Positions 55,621 through 64,000 of a DNA stretch of 64,000 nt are shown piece by piece. Numbering within the stretch: position 1 is the first letter of the stretch; each line of letters opens with the position of its first letter. The translations under genes were made by a program, and so were the position numbers. The notes under the pieces are model-generated. The model searched no databases. It was not told where the DNA came from and saw nothing but the letters and a program-made list of their open reading frames with translations. Source of the DNA: Comamonadaceae bacterium (lineage in GTDB: Bacteria > Pseudomonadota > Gammaproteobacteria > Burkholderiales > Burkholderiaceae_C); the NCBI GenBank assembly GCA_947476285.1, contig CANJPU010000003.1:1-64000 (forward strand), read 5' to 3'.

Positions 55621-56993
55621 GTGCGACTCAAACTGCAAACGAAGGCAGCGCGCGCGTCGTGCCTTTTGGTGAAGCGTTCAAGTTCTGGCTCAAGCTGGGG
55701 TTCATCAGCTTCGGCGGTCCTGCTGGGCAGATTGCCATCATGCACCGCGAGCTGGTGCAGCAAAGGCGCTGGATCAGCGAGAGCCGCTTTCTGCATGCGC
55801 TCAACTATTGCATGCTGCTGCCAGGACCCGAAGCCCAGCAACTGGCCACCTACATTGGCTGGCTGATGCATCGCACGTGGGGCGGCGTTGTGGCAGGTGT
55901 ACTGTTCGTCCTGCCCTCGGTCTTCATCCTCATTGCGCTTAGCTGGATCTACATCGTGTTTGGGCAGGTCAACTGGGTCGCCGGGCTGTTCTATGGCATC
56001 AAGCCAGCTGTGGCCGCCATTGTGTTGCAGGCGGTTTGGCGCATTGGTAGCCGTACGCTGCGAAGCCCGCGGCAGGTGCCTTTGCTGTGGGCCATCTCCG
56101 CGCTCAGTTTCGCTGCAATTGCTTTTCTGCACATTCCCTTCCCCTGGGTGGTGCTGGCAGCCGCGCTCATTGGCGCAGTGGGCGGCCAATATCTGCCAGG
56201 GCAATTTTCGGCTGCGGGCGGCCATGGCAAAACCGTGCACACCGCTGCCAGCGCCGGCGCCGCCGCGTATGTCATTGACGACGCCACGCCGACACCAGCC
56301 CATGCACGCTTTAGCAAGACCCGGCTGACACAGGTGCTGGTCATCGGCGCGGTCCTTTGGGCGGCACCCATGGGCATGCTCACTGCCATCCATGGCTGGA
56401 ATGCGACCCTCACGCAGATGAGCTGGTTCTTCACCAAGGCGGCCCTTTTGACATTTGGCGGCGCCTACGCGGTTCTGCCTTATGTGTACCAGGGCGCGGT
56501 CGAGCAGTTCCATTGGCTCAGCGCGGCGCAGATGATGGACGGACTTGCGCTGGGCGAGACCACGCCTGGCCCGCTCATCATGGTCGTTGCGTTTGTCGGT
56601 TTCGTGGGAGGCTGGGCGCATCAGGTGCTGGGTCCGGACATGCTTTTCGCCGGCGCAGCGCTGGCGGCCGTGCTGGTGACGTGGTTCACATTTCTTCCCT
56701 CATTCGTGTTCATCCTGGTCGGCGGCCCATTGGTGGAGTCCACCCATGGCCAGTTGAAATTCACCGCACCTCTGACCGCCATCACCGCAGCGGTTGTGGG
56801 CGTGATTGCCAGCCTGGCGCTGTTCTTCCTGGTCCATATCGGAGAGACGGCGGACGGCCGCATCGACCTGGCGGCCCCCATGATTGCCGCTGTCGCCGGG
56901 CTTGCCTTGCTGCGCTACAAAGTCGGCGTCATTCCCGTGATCGCGGTCTGCGCCTTGGCCGGGTTGGTGCTGCGCATGGCCGGTGTCGCCTGA
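55617..56993 (+). CDS. chrA: Chromate transporter ChrA
   Basis: 458 residues, two homologous CHR halves. First half: FWLKLGFISFGGPAGQIAIM and CMLLPGPEAQQLATYIGWLM. Second half: SWFFTKAALLTFGGAYAVLP and GLALGETTPGPLIMVVAFVG. Inner-membrane chromate efflux. The ATG at 55617 overlaps chrB (ATGAG). Confidence 0.93.
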   Translation: MSATQTANEGSARVVPFGEAFKFWLKLGFISFGGPAGQIAIMHRELVQQRRWISESRFLHALNYCMLLPGPEAQQLATYIGWLMHRTWGGVVAGVLFVLPSVFILIALSWIYIVFGQVNWVAGLFYGIKPAVAAIVLQAVWRIGSRTLRSPRQVPLLWAISALSFAAIAFLHIPFPWVVLAAALIGAVGGQYLPGQFSAAGGHGKTVHTAASAGAAAYVIDDATPTPAHARFSKTRLTQVLVIGAVLWAAPMGMLTAIHGWNATLTQMSWFFTKAALLTFGGAYAVLPYVYQGAVEQFHWLSAAQMMDGLALGETTPGPLIMVVAFVGFVGGWAHQVLGPDMLFAGAALAAVLVTWFTFLPSFVFILVGGPLVESTHGQLKFTAPLTAITAAVVGVIASLALFFLVHIGETADGRIDLAAPMIAAVAGLALLRYKVGVIPVIAVCALAGLVLRMAGVA

Positions 56994-57019
56994 GGTCCTC
57001 GCGCTGAGACAATCGCCTT

Positions 57020-57604
57020 GTGCCACTGACGCTTGTCCAAGCCGCTCACAGCGAACTCGTCATCAAGAAGAGTCGCTTCATCGCATGCGTGCAGGCCGTG
57101 CCCGATCGCTCCGCCGCGCAGGCCGTGGTGGCTCAGTTGCGGGCAGAACATCCGAATGCCGCACATGTGTGCTGGGCCTTGCTGGCCGGTGGCCAGTCGG
57201 CGGCCAACGATGATGGCGAGCCCGGCGGCACCGCCGGGCGACCCATGCTGGAAGTGCTGCGGCGCCAAGACCTGGAAGGTGTGCTGGCCACTGTGGTTCG
57301 ATATTTCGGCGGCATCAAGCTGGGGGCTGGCGGCCTGTTGCGGGCCTATACCGATGCAGTGGCGCAGGCCTTGCTGACGGCTACCAAGACGCCGCTAGAG
57401 AAAATGCGAACCTTGCACTGTGAGCTGCCCTACGCGATCGAAGGACAGGTCCGGCGCGAACTTCAACTGGCACAGGCGGCCTTGGTCGCAGTCCGGCACG
57501 GCCAAACAGTGGAAATCACCTTCTGCGTTGCCGACAGCGCCGCCCTGCCTTTAATGGCCCGACTCAACGAGGCCGGGCAAGGTGCGCTGCATTGGCGTGA
57601 CTGA
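57020..57604 (+). CDS. yigZ: YigZ/IMPACT-family protein
   Basis: 194 residues from a GTG at 57020. SELVIKKSRFIACVQAV, DGEPGGTAGRPMLEVLRRQD, LATVVRYFGGIKLGAGGLLR and AYTDAVAQAL are the UPF0029 signature. Yeast relative Yih1 binds Gcn1; the bacterial role is not established. GTG start fits the family length and N-terminus. Confidence 0.9.
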   Translation: MPLTLVQAAHSELVIKKSRFIACVQAVPDRSAAQAVVAQLRAEHPNAAHVCWALLAGGQSAANDDGEPGGTAGRPMLEVLRRQDLEGVLATVVRYFGGIKLGAGGLLRAYTDAVAQALLTATKTPLEKMRTLHCELPYAIEGQVRRELQLAQAALVAVRHGQTVEITFCVADSAALPLMARLNEAGQGALHWRD

Positions 57605-57697
57605 GCACAGACACAAGCACAGACACAAGCTGGCGCGTTGGCCGTCAGCGGCGTAAAGTGCGGGGTTGAACCCTACAAGCAAAATCTGCCACTTGTC

Positions 57698-59188
57698 ATG
57701 AACGCCCCCTTGCACCGTGAAGTTCCCGCCGGATTGTTTGACGGCGCCGCCGCGCTTGCCTACGTCACCGCCAAGTGGGACGGCGACATCGTCAAGCAAT
57801 TGACCGACTACATCGCCATTCCCGCCAAGTCACCAGGGTTCGATAAGGACTGGGAGCAGCACGGCCACATCGAAACCGTGGTGCGCAACGCCGCGGCCTG
57901 GGTTCAGGCCCAGAAAGTCGAAGGGCTTGCGCTGGAGATCGTGCGCTTGCCCGGGCGCACACCGGTGCTGTTCTTCGAGATCGCCCCGTCCTCGGGCAAT
58001 TGCGAGCAGGCTGGCGGTGCATGCGGCACGGTTCTGATGTATGGCCACCTGGACAAGCAGCCCGAGTTCACCGGTTGGCGCAGCGATCTGGGCCCATGGA
58101 CTCCAAAGTATGAAGACGGCAAGCTCTACGGTCGCGGTGGCGCCGACGATGGCTATGCCGTTTATGCCGCCGTCGCCGCGGTACAGGCACTGAAGGCACA
58201 AAAGCTTGCGCACCCACGCATCGTCGGCCTGATCGAAACTTGCGAGGAATCGGGCTCCTACGACCTGCTGCCTTACGTGGACGCACTGCGCCCGCGATTG
58301 GGCGATGTGGGGCTGGTCATTTGCCTGGACTCGGGCGCCGGCAATTACGACCAGTTATGGCTGACCACTTCATTGCGTGGCATGGCCAGCGGCACGCTCA
58401 AGGTTGAGATCCTCACCGAAGGCGTTCATTCCGGCGATGCATCGGGCTTGGTGCCTTCGAGCTTTCGCATCATGCGCCAGGTGCTGGACCGACTGGAAGA
58501 CAGCCGCACCGGGCGACTGCTGCCGGCCAGCTTTCACTGCGAGGTGCCGCCGGAGCGGCTGGCGCAGGCCAAGGCAAGCGCCGCTATTCTTGGCGAAGAG
58601 GTGTACAAGCGCTTCCCGTGGGCGCACTACGATTGCGGTGGCTCCACCGCATTTGCACTGCCCACCACCACCGACCCCTTGCAGGCGCTGATCAACCGCA
58701 CTTGGTGTCCGACTTTGTCGGTCACAGGAGCCGAAGGCTTTCCCGCACTGCAGGACGCGGGCAATGTGCTGCGCCCCTACACGGCGTTCAAGCTCTCGCT
58801 GCGTCTGCCGCCTTTGGTGGATGCAGCCAGTGCGGTTCAGGAACTCAAGCGACTGCTGGAAGACAACGCGCCTTATCAGGCTCGCGTCACATTTGAAAAC
58901 TCGGGCGGTGCGACCGGATGGAATGCGCCGACCACCGCCCCCTGGTTCGAGCAGGCGCTCAACCAAGCCTCGCAGGCGCATTTCGGTGCGCCGTGCGGCT
59001 ACATCGGCCAAGGCGGCACCATCCCCTTGATGAACATGCTCAGCACCGGCTTTCCCAAGGCGCAGATGATGGTCTGCGGCGTGCTCGGTCCGCGCAGCAA
59101 CGCGCATGGACCCAACGAATTTCTGCACGTGCCTTATGCGAAGAAGCTCACTGCGGCAGTGGCCCAGGTGATCGCGCAATTGCCCTGA
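57698..59188 (+). CDS. M20-family metallopeptidase (dipeptidase-like)
   Basis: 496 residues from ATG 57698. Zinc-ligand blocks TVLMYGHLDKQPEFTGW, LYGRGGADDGYAVYA, GLIETCEESGSYDLLPYV and LVICLDSGAGNYDQ; terminal PNEFLHVPYAKKLTAAVAQV. Related to carnosinase/PepV-like M20 enzymes that cleave dipeptides. Stand-alone gene. Confidence 0.9.
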   Translation: MNAPLHREVPAGLFDGAAALAYVTAKWDGDIVKQLTDYIAIPAKSPGFDKDWEQHGHIETVVRNAAAWVQAQKVEGLALEIVRLPGRTPVLFFEIAPSSGNCEQAGGACGTVLMYGHLDKQPEFTGWRSDLGPWTPKYEDGKLYGRGGADDGYAVYAAVAAVQALKAQKLAHPRIVGLIETCEESGSYDLLPYVDALRPRLGDVGLVICLDSGAGNYDQLWLTTSLRGMASGTLKVEILTEGVHSGDASGLVPSSFRIMRQVLDRLEDSRTGRLLPASFHCEVPPERLAQAKASAAILGEEVYKRFPWAHYDCGGSTAFALPTTTDPLQALINRTWCPTLSVTGAEGFPALQDAGNVLRPYTAFKLSLRLPPLVDAASAVQELKRLLEDNAPYQARVTFENSGGATGWNAPTTAPWFEQALNQASQAHFGAPCGYIGQGGTIPLMNMLSTGFPKAQMMVCGVLGPRSNAHGPNEFLHVPYAKKLTAAVAQVIAQLP

Positions 59189-59216
59189 CCCACCAGCTCA
59201 CCCGTATCGCCAGGCC

Positions 59217-60098
59217 ATGGGTTACAACGCCAGCGACTCGACGCTCTCGACCTACACCGCCAGTGATGGAGACAACCTGGCGGTGCAGGACTGGCCTTTG
59301 CATGAGGGGCAGCACCTGCGTGGCGTGGTGATCCTGGTGCATGGTCTGGGCGAACATGCGGGACGCTATGACCATGTGGCGCGCCTGCTCAACAAATGGG
59401 GCTTTGCGGTGCGCGGCTATGACCAGTACGGGCACGGCGAGTCAAACGGCCGGCGCGGCACCATCCCGGTCGCCACGCGACTGGTGGATGATCTGGCCGA
59501 TATCGTCGAAAGCACTCGGTCGAGATTAGACCCAGGTGTGCCCCTGTTTGTGCTGGGGCACAGCCTGGGTGGCCTGGTTGCGGCCTTCACGGTGGCGCTC
59601 GGGCGGGTGCGCATTGAAGGCCTGGTGATGAGCTCGCCAGCCATCGATCCGGGCCTGGGCCCGTTGCAGCGACTGCTGCTGGCGACCTTGCCGCACTTGG
59701 CGCCGAACCTCACCGTCAGCAATGGACTGGACCCCGACTTCATCTCGCATGATCCGCAGGTGGTTGCCGCATACAAGGCAGACCCGCTGGTTCACCGGCG
59801 GGTCTCAGGCCGCCTGGCGCGCTTCATTGCAGATGCTGGACAGGCGGTCCTCGCCCACGCGCCCAAGTGGACCGTTCCCACCCTGTTGCTCTACGCCGGT
59901 GCGGATAAGTTGGTCAATCCAGCAGGCAGCCGTGCGTTCGCGGCGGCCGCTCCGGCGCAACTGGTTGCGGCCCATTGTTTCGAAGACCTGTTTCATGAAA
60001 TCTTCAACGAGTTCGACACCGAGCCGGTGTTCGATGCGCTCAGGGCTTGGCTGGATGCTCGCATGTGTCCTGCGCCAGTGCATGCCCGAAGCTTCTGA
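59217..60098 (+). CDS. Monoacylglycerol-lipase-like alpha/beta hydrolase
   Basis: 293 residues. GVVILVHGLGEHAGRYDHVA and GFAVRGYDQYGHGESNGRRG are typical of monoacylglycerol lipases and lysophospholipases. Nucleophile FVLGHSLGGLVAAF; Asp in LLLYAGADKLVNPAGS; His in FEDLFHEIFNE. No signal peptide, so cytosolic. Confidence 0.88.
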   Translation: MGYNASDSTLSTYTASDGDNLAVQDWPLHEGQHLRGVVILVHGLGEHAGRYDHVARLLNKWGFAVRGYDQYGHGESNGRRGTIPVATRLVDDLADIVESTRSRLDPGVPLFVLGHSLGGLVAAFTVALGRVRIEGLVMSSPAIDPGLGPLQRLLLATLPHLAPNLTVSNGLDPDFISHDPQVVAAYKADPLVHRRVSGRLARFIADAGQAVLAHAPKWTVPTLLLYAGADKLVNPAGSRAFAAAAPAQLVAAHCFEDLFHEIFNEFDTEPVFDALRAWLDARMCPAPVHARSF

Positions 60099-60100
60099 AT

Positions 60101-61267
60101 TCAGGAGCCAAGGCGCCGGCGCGACAGGGCCAGCCAAAGCAAACCTGCCCCCGTGAGCACCACCGGCACAAGCGAGCCGTAGTTCAGCAACGTCCAGCCC
60201 TGGGTGGTGACCAGCACGCCCGAGGCGAAGGAGCTCAGCGCCAAGGTGGCAAAGACAAAAAAGTTCAACGCGCCCTGGGCCCTGTCCTTCTCGTCGGCAC
60301 TGTAGGAGGACAAGGACAAGGTGGTGCTGCCAGTGAACAGGAAGTTCCAGCCCACGCCCAGCAGCAGCATGCCAACCAGGAAGTGCTGCAGCTCGACGCC
60401 GGACAAGGCCACCATGATGCAGACCAGGTTCAGGATCACGCCCACACCCATAACCGGCAAGGCGCCGAATCGCTTGATCAGACTGCCAGTGAAGAACCCC
60501 GGCGCGAACATGCCGATCACATGCCACTGCAAGACCTGCGCGGTGTCGGAAAAGGGCAGCGCGCACAACTGCATGGCAATCGGGGTGGCGGCCATCAACA
60601 GATTCATCACGCCATAACCCAGGGCGCCCGCAGCGGCCGAGACGATGAAAACTGGCTGCTTCATGATCTCGCGCAGCGGTCTGCCGCTTTGCACGCGCGA
60701 GGCTTGCGTGGCAGGCGCGAAAGTGATGAAGGACAGCGCCAGCATGCCCAGCAAGGCGACGCCGGCCAAAGCCAGGTAGGCGCCGGCGAAGGGCACGTCC
60801 AAGAGATTGTGGGTGGCAGAGGCCAGATTAGGGCCGGCCACCGCGCCCAGCAGGCCGCCAGCCATCACCCAGGAGACAGCCTGCTCGCGTGAGGTCGTGC
60901 CGGCCAGTTCAGCCGCCGCAAATCGGTACAGGCCTGCGTTGGCGTTGTAATAGCCTGCCACCACGGTGGCCAGGCACAGCAGCCAGAAGTTGCGGCTTGC
61001 GACAGCGTAGGCGCACAGCAAGGCTGCCAGCGCCGCCACCACAAGACCGGTCTGGAACGATGCCTTGCGGCCAAGCAGCCGCTGCGCGTGCGCCACAAGC
61101 CCTGCGGACAGCGCACCACCCACCACATAGCCCATCACCGGAAGCGTCGCCATCCAACCCAGCGGCGCAAGCGAAAACCCCACCAGGCCATTGATGGCGA
61201 TGAAGATGACGTTGTTGGTCAGGAACAAGCCCTGGCAAAGGGTCAACAGGGCCAGATTTTTGTTCAT
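60101..61267 (-). CDS. Major facilitator superfamily transporter
   Basis: 388 residues, twelve membrane helices. NLALLTLCQGLFLTNNVIFI starts helix 1; the loop after helix 2 reads VAHAQRLLGRKASFQTGLVV, an MFS-type loop motif (GRK). Substrate unknown; convergent with the lipase gene by 2 bases. Confidence 0.87.
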   Translation of the reverse strand: MNKNLALLTLCQGLFLTNNVIFIAINGLVGFSLAPLGWMATLPVMGYVVGGALSAGLVAHAQRLLGRKASFQTGLVVAALAALLCAYAVASRNFWLLCLATVVAGYYNANAGLYRFAAAELAGTTSREQAVSWVMAGGLLGAVAGPNLASATHNLLDVPFAGAYLALAGVALLGMLALSFITFAPATQASRVQSGRPLREIMKQPVFIVSAAAGALGYGVMNLLMAATPIAMQLCALPFSDTAQVLQWHVIGMFAPGFFTGSLIKRFGALPVMGVGVILNLVCIMVALSGVELQHFLVGMLLLGVGWNFLFTGSTTLSLSSYSADEKDRAQGALNFFVFATLALSSFASGVLVTTQGWTLLNYGSLVPVVLTGAGLLWLALSRRRLGS

Positions 61268-61285
61268 GGAAGTTTGTCGTGAGAG

Positions 61286-61993
61286 TCAGGTCAGCCGCGC
61301 AATGCCCACCAGTGGCGCGGTCTCCGCGCGCAGAATGCGCGGTCCAAGGCTAACAGGTTCGAATCCGCAGGTCACAGCCGCCTGCGCTTCGCCAGGACTC
61401 AAGCCGCCCTCTGGCCCAGAAAGCAGCATGACAGGATGGCCTCGGGTGTCTATCGCCAAAGGCGTTGCCTCGGGCGCGGGCGACAGGAGGAGGCGGCGAT
61501 ATTCCTGCAACTCGCGCAGCGACAGCCACTCGCGCAAAGTCAACACCGGTTGCACCTTTGGCACGCGGTTGCGGCCGCACTGCTCACATGCGGCGATCGC
61601 AACAGCCTGCCAGTGCGCCAGCTTGCGATCGGCGCGTTCACCCGCGAGCTTGAGCACGCTGCGCTCGGCCGTGAGCGGCTGAATGCTACAAGCCCCGATC
61701 TCGGTCGCCTTCTCGATCAGCCAGTCCATCCGGTCATTGGCGGGCATGCCCACCGCCAGATGCACTGCCCGTGCGCACTCGCGCTCCACTGGGGCGTGGG
61801 CTCCCACCATCACCCGCACTTCGCTTCGCCCCATGTGCTCGACCACAGCATCGAATTCACCGCCTTCTCCGTTGAACAGCGTCAAAGCGGCGCCAGGCTG
61901 CAGTCGCAACACCTGCACGTGCCGAGCTGCCGCTGCCGGCAGCGCGAGCGCAAGCCCCGTGGTCAGGGGCACTGGACAGTAGAACCGCGGCAT
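61286..61993 (-). CDS. rsmE: 16S rRNA (uracil-1498 N3)-methyltransferase RsmE
   Basis: 235 residues from ATG 61993. MPRFYCPVPL, NDRMDWLIEKATEIGACSIQ, PVMLLSGPEGGLSPGEAQAA and SLGPRILRAETAPLV are the SPOUT/RsmE signature. Upstream open frame is discarded because RsmE starts at MPRF. Follows amgK by 11 bases on the same strand. Confidence 0.94.
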   Translation of the reverse strand: MPRFYCPVPLTTGLALALPAAAARHVQVLRLQPGAALTLFNGEGGEFDAVVEHMGRSEVRVMVGAHAPVERECARAVHLAVGMPANDRMDWLIEKATEIGACSIQPLTAERSVLKLAGERADRKLAHWQAVAIAACEQCGRNRVPKVQPVLTLREWLSLRELQEYRRLLLSPAPEATPLAIDTRGHPVMLLSGPEGGLSPGEAQAAVTCGFEPVSLGPRILRAETAPLVGIARLT

Positions 61994-62004
61994 GGGCGCG
62001 CCGA

Positions 62005-63099
62005 TCACACGCGACCGAAGGCGTAGGCCGATGGGGCCTGCGTGCCTTCGACCTGATCCAACAGGCGCAGCAGTGGCGCGAGCTCTCGGTAGCGGCTGGT
62101 GGTGGCGCGGATGTAGGCAATGAAGCGGGGTGCATCGGCCAGGTACCGTGGCTTGCCGTCGCGCAAGCCCAGCCGCGCGAAAATGCCGGCTACTTTCAGG
62201 TGGCGCTGCAGCCCCATCCACTCGACCGCCCGGTAGAACTCACCAAAGTCGCTGTCCACGGGCAGGCCGGCCTTTTGTGCCCTTTGCCAGTAACGCACCG
62301 TGATGTCCAGCACAAACTCCTCATCCCAACTCAGAAAGGCATCTCGCATCAGGCTGGCGATGTCGTAAGTGATGGGGCCGTGTACGGCATCCTGGAAGTC
62401 CAGCACACCCAGCCGTGTTTCAGATTCGCCTGGCACCATCAGGTTGCGCGGCATGAAGTCGCGATGCACATAAACCGCGGGAGCAGCCAGATTGCGCTCA
62501 ACGATGAGCTTGAACTGATCATTCAGTGTCTGGCGCATGGCACCTTCGACCACCACGCCGCGATGGCGTTGCAGGTACCAATCTGGAAAGAGCGACAGCT
62601 CACGGGCAAGCAAGGCCTCGTCATAGGCTGGCAGTACCCCTGTGCGGGAGGCCGACTGCCAGAGCACGAGCGCGTCGACTGCGCGAAGGTAAAGGCTCTG
62701 GTTGGCGTCCGCATCGTTCGCGTCGATGGCCTCCATCATGGTCAGGCTGCCCAGATCGGCTAGCAGCAAAAAGCCCGTGGCCGGTTCCCAGTCCAGTACC
62801 TGCGGTACGTTCAGCCCGGCCCGGCTCATCAGGGCGGCCACTTTGACAAAGGGTCGGCTGTCTTCCTTGTCGGGAGGTGCATCCATGATGATGAGGCTGC
62901 CCGTGCCGCTTTGCGGGGTGTCAATTCGCAGATAGCGCCGGAAACTGGCATCGGCCGAAGCCAAGCGCAGGCTCGCCGGCTGCAGGCCGTGGGTGTCGCG
63001 GATGCGGTCTAGCCACTGGTGGAAGGCGGCTTCGCGCCCGGGATCAGTCCAGTTGACGAGAGGTTGGGAAGACTTGGGCAGAGGGGTATGTTGGCTCAT
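62005..63099 (-). CDS. amgK: N-acetylmuramate/N-acetylglucosamine kinase AmgK-like phosphotransferase
   Basis: 364 residues. APH fold: LRLASADASFRRYLRIDTPQ, SLIIMDAPPDKEDSRPFVKV, VYVHRDFMPRNLMVPGES (catalytic HRDxxxxN) and GVLDFQDAVHGPITYDIASL (DFQD metal site). AmgK phosphorylates MurNAc at the anomeric position for peptidoglycan recycling. It is divergent from lptD, as in other betaproteobacteria, but its usual partner murU is not next to it here; rsmE follows. Confidence 0.87.
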   Translation of the reverse strand: MSQHTPLPKSSQPLVNWTDPGREAAFHQWLDRIRDTHGLQPASLRLASADASFRRYLRIDTPQSGTGSLIIMDAPPDKEDSRPFVKVAALMSRAGLNVPQVLDWEPATGFLLLADLGSLTMMEAIDANDADANQSLYLRAVDALVLWQSASRTGVLPAYDEALLARELSLFPDWYLQRHRGVVVEGAMRQTLNDQFKLIVERNLAAPAVYVHRDFMPRNLMVPGESETRLGVLDFQDAVHGPITYDIASLMRDAFLSWDEEFVLDITVRYWQRAQKAGLPVDSDFGEFYRAVEWMGLQRHLKVAGIFARLGLRDGKPRYLADAPRFIAYIRATTSRYRELAPLLRLLDQVEGTQAPSAYAFGRV

Positions 63100-63151
63100 G
63101 GATAATCCATTCTACAAATCCAGTCCCGTTGTCCGGGTGCCACTCCCTTAG

Positions 63152-64000
63152 ATGTACGACTTGAAGCCCAAGGCGTTTCGCGCCCGTTTCGTTCTCACGC
63201 CTGTCGCGCTCGTTGCGTGCCTGCTCCTGCATGGTCGGGCCGCGCTTGCTCAATCGCAGGCACCGCTGGCGCTCAAGCCCAGCCCAATGCTGCGTGAAGA
63301 CGTGCCGGAGACCGTTCGCAACCAGCTGCCTACACACATTTCCGGTGACCGGGTTTCCGGGCGCACCGATCTGGAAACAGCGGTCGAAGGTCAGGCGCAA
63401 TTGCGCCGCGGCGCGACCGTGATACGTGCGGACCGCCTGGATTATTACCAGCCCGACGACCTTGCCCGCGCCCGCGGCAATGTCCGCATCAACAGGGCTG
63501 GCGATGTTTTCGAGGGGCCTTTGCTGGAGCTCAAGGTGGAGGCCTTCGAGGGCTTCTTCAACCAGCCGCGCTATCGGTTTCTGAGCAACAACGCCTATGG
63601 CGAGGCCGATCGCATCGACTTCATTGACGACAGGCGCGCCATTATCCGCAACGCCACCTACACCACCTGCCAGCGCCGGCCGGGGCCGAGCTGGTTGCCC
63701 GACTGGATCTTGCGCGCTGCCAGCATCCGTGTGGACAACGAAGAAGAGGTCGGACAGGCGGACAACGCAGTGCTCAGCTTTATGGGCGTGCCCATATTGC
63801 CGATACCCAGCCTGAGTTTCCCCTTGACCGAGCGGCGCAAGTCGGGGGTTTTGCCGCCGACCATCGGGCTGGACAACCTCAACGGTGTTGACATTACCTT
63901 GCCCTACTACTGGAACATCGCGCCCAATCGCGACGCCACCCTCTATCCGTCGCTGATGACCAAGCGCGGGGTTGATGTGGGCGGCGAGTTTCGTTATCTG
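63152..64000 (+). CDS. lptD: LPS-assembly outer-membrane protein LptD, N-terminal part (runs off window)
   Basis: 283 codons visible, open at the right edge. Signal peptide RFVLTPVALVACLLLHGRAA ending ALA, then the LptA-like jellyroll (ISGDRVSGRTDLETAVEGQA, IRADRLDYYQPDDLARARGN, VRINRAGDVFEG) and the start of the beta barrel (FMGVPILPIPSLSFPL, PYYWNIAPNRDATLYPSLM). The Cys of the NATYTTCQ segment fits the disulfide region. Divergent from amgK with 52 bases between, which must hold both promoters. Confidence 0.93.
   Translation, partial: MYDLKPKAFRARFVLTPVALVACLLLHGRAALAQSQAPLALKPSPMLREDVPETVRNQLPTHISGDRVSGRTDLETAVEGQAQLRRGATVIRADRLDYYQPDDLARARGNVRINRAGDVFEGPLLELKVEAFEGFFNQPRYRFLSNNAYGEADRIDFIDDRRAIIRNATYTTCQRRPGPSWLPDWILRAASIRVDNEEEVGQADNAVLSFMGVPILPIPSLSFPLTERRKSGVLPPTIGLDNLNGVDITLPYYWNIAPNRDATLYPSLMTKRGVDVGGEFRYL

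Overview
The window is a chromosomal replication-origin region of a GC-rich betaproteobacterium, most likely Burkholderiales/Comamonadaceae. Evidence: dnaA-dnaN-gyrB diverge from rpmH-rnpA-yidD-yidC-mnmE, mnmG-rsmG-parA-parB are present with parS sites, and there are tandem Bug-type (TctC) binding proteins, AmgK, a Mrp/Soj-type ParA and a KdsD-KdsC-LptC block. Names rest on recognised motifs and gene order; no database search was possible.

Layout. 1-365: the tail of a possible transposase and a decapitated lipoprotein gene. 366-6165 (minus): mnmG, rsmG, a LysE exporter, parA, a small hydrolase and parB, with one perfect and one near-perfect parS inside mnmG and rsmG. 6166-18149: a decaying surface-polysaccharide locus. 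UDP-glucuronate decarboxylase, asparagine synthase, a GT4 glycosyltransferase, an ABC-2 permease, a YdcF-like protein, an FkbM methyltransferase and a CpsB-type phosphatase are intact. Between them lie fragments of two membrane-protein segments, fcl, the ABC ATPase, a carbamoyltransferase and an O-antigen polymerase, plus a DUF4143 ATPase with a nonsense codon. 18174-28106: flavin enzymes, a Spy-like protein, minCDE, an SRPBCC protein ending in a 123-bp inverted-repeat element, a DnaQ-like exonuclease, a second DUF4143 ATPase, NnrU, queC and a YjjJ/HipA kinase. 28181-29199: a toxin-antitoxin-like pair with its own operator.

29336-39066 is the replication core. The dnaN-dnaA gap carries TAG trinucleotide repeats, a GC-rich spacer and DnaA boxes, the layout of a basal unwinding element. 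On the other side the rpmH-to-mnmE run supplies ribosomal protein L34, RNase P protein, membrane insertion factors and tRNA modification.

39200-64000: two Bug binding proteins, a CMD-like protein, a VIT-family transporter, a cNMP-domain protein, a frameshifted hypothetical gene, a CPA2 antiporter, kdsD-kdsC-lptC, an SDR, two glycine-rich RRM proteins, amtB, a TMEM165/GDT1 transporter, metX-metW, rhodanese-ChrB and ChrA, a YigZ protein, an M20 peptidase, a lipase, an MFS transporter, rsmE, amgK and the start of lptD. Several control elements are visible: a SAM-II riboswitch coupled to a terminator/antiterminator before metX, a hairpin hiding the ribosome-binding site of both RRM genes, a sigma-54-like promoter before amtB, and palindromes next to the start codons of both DUF4143 ATPase genes.
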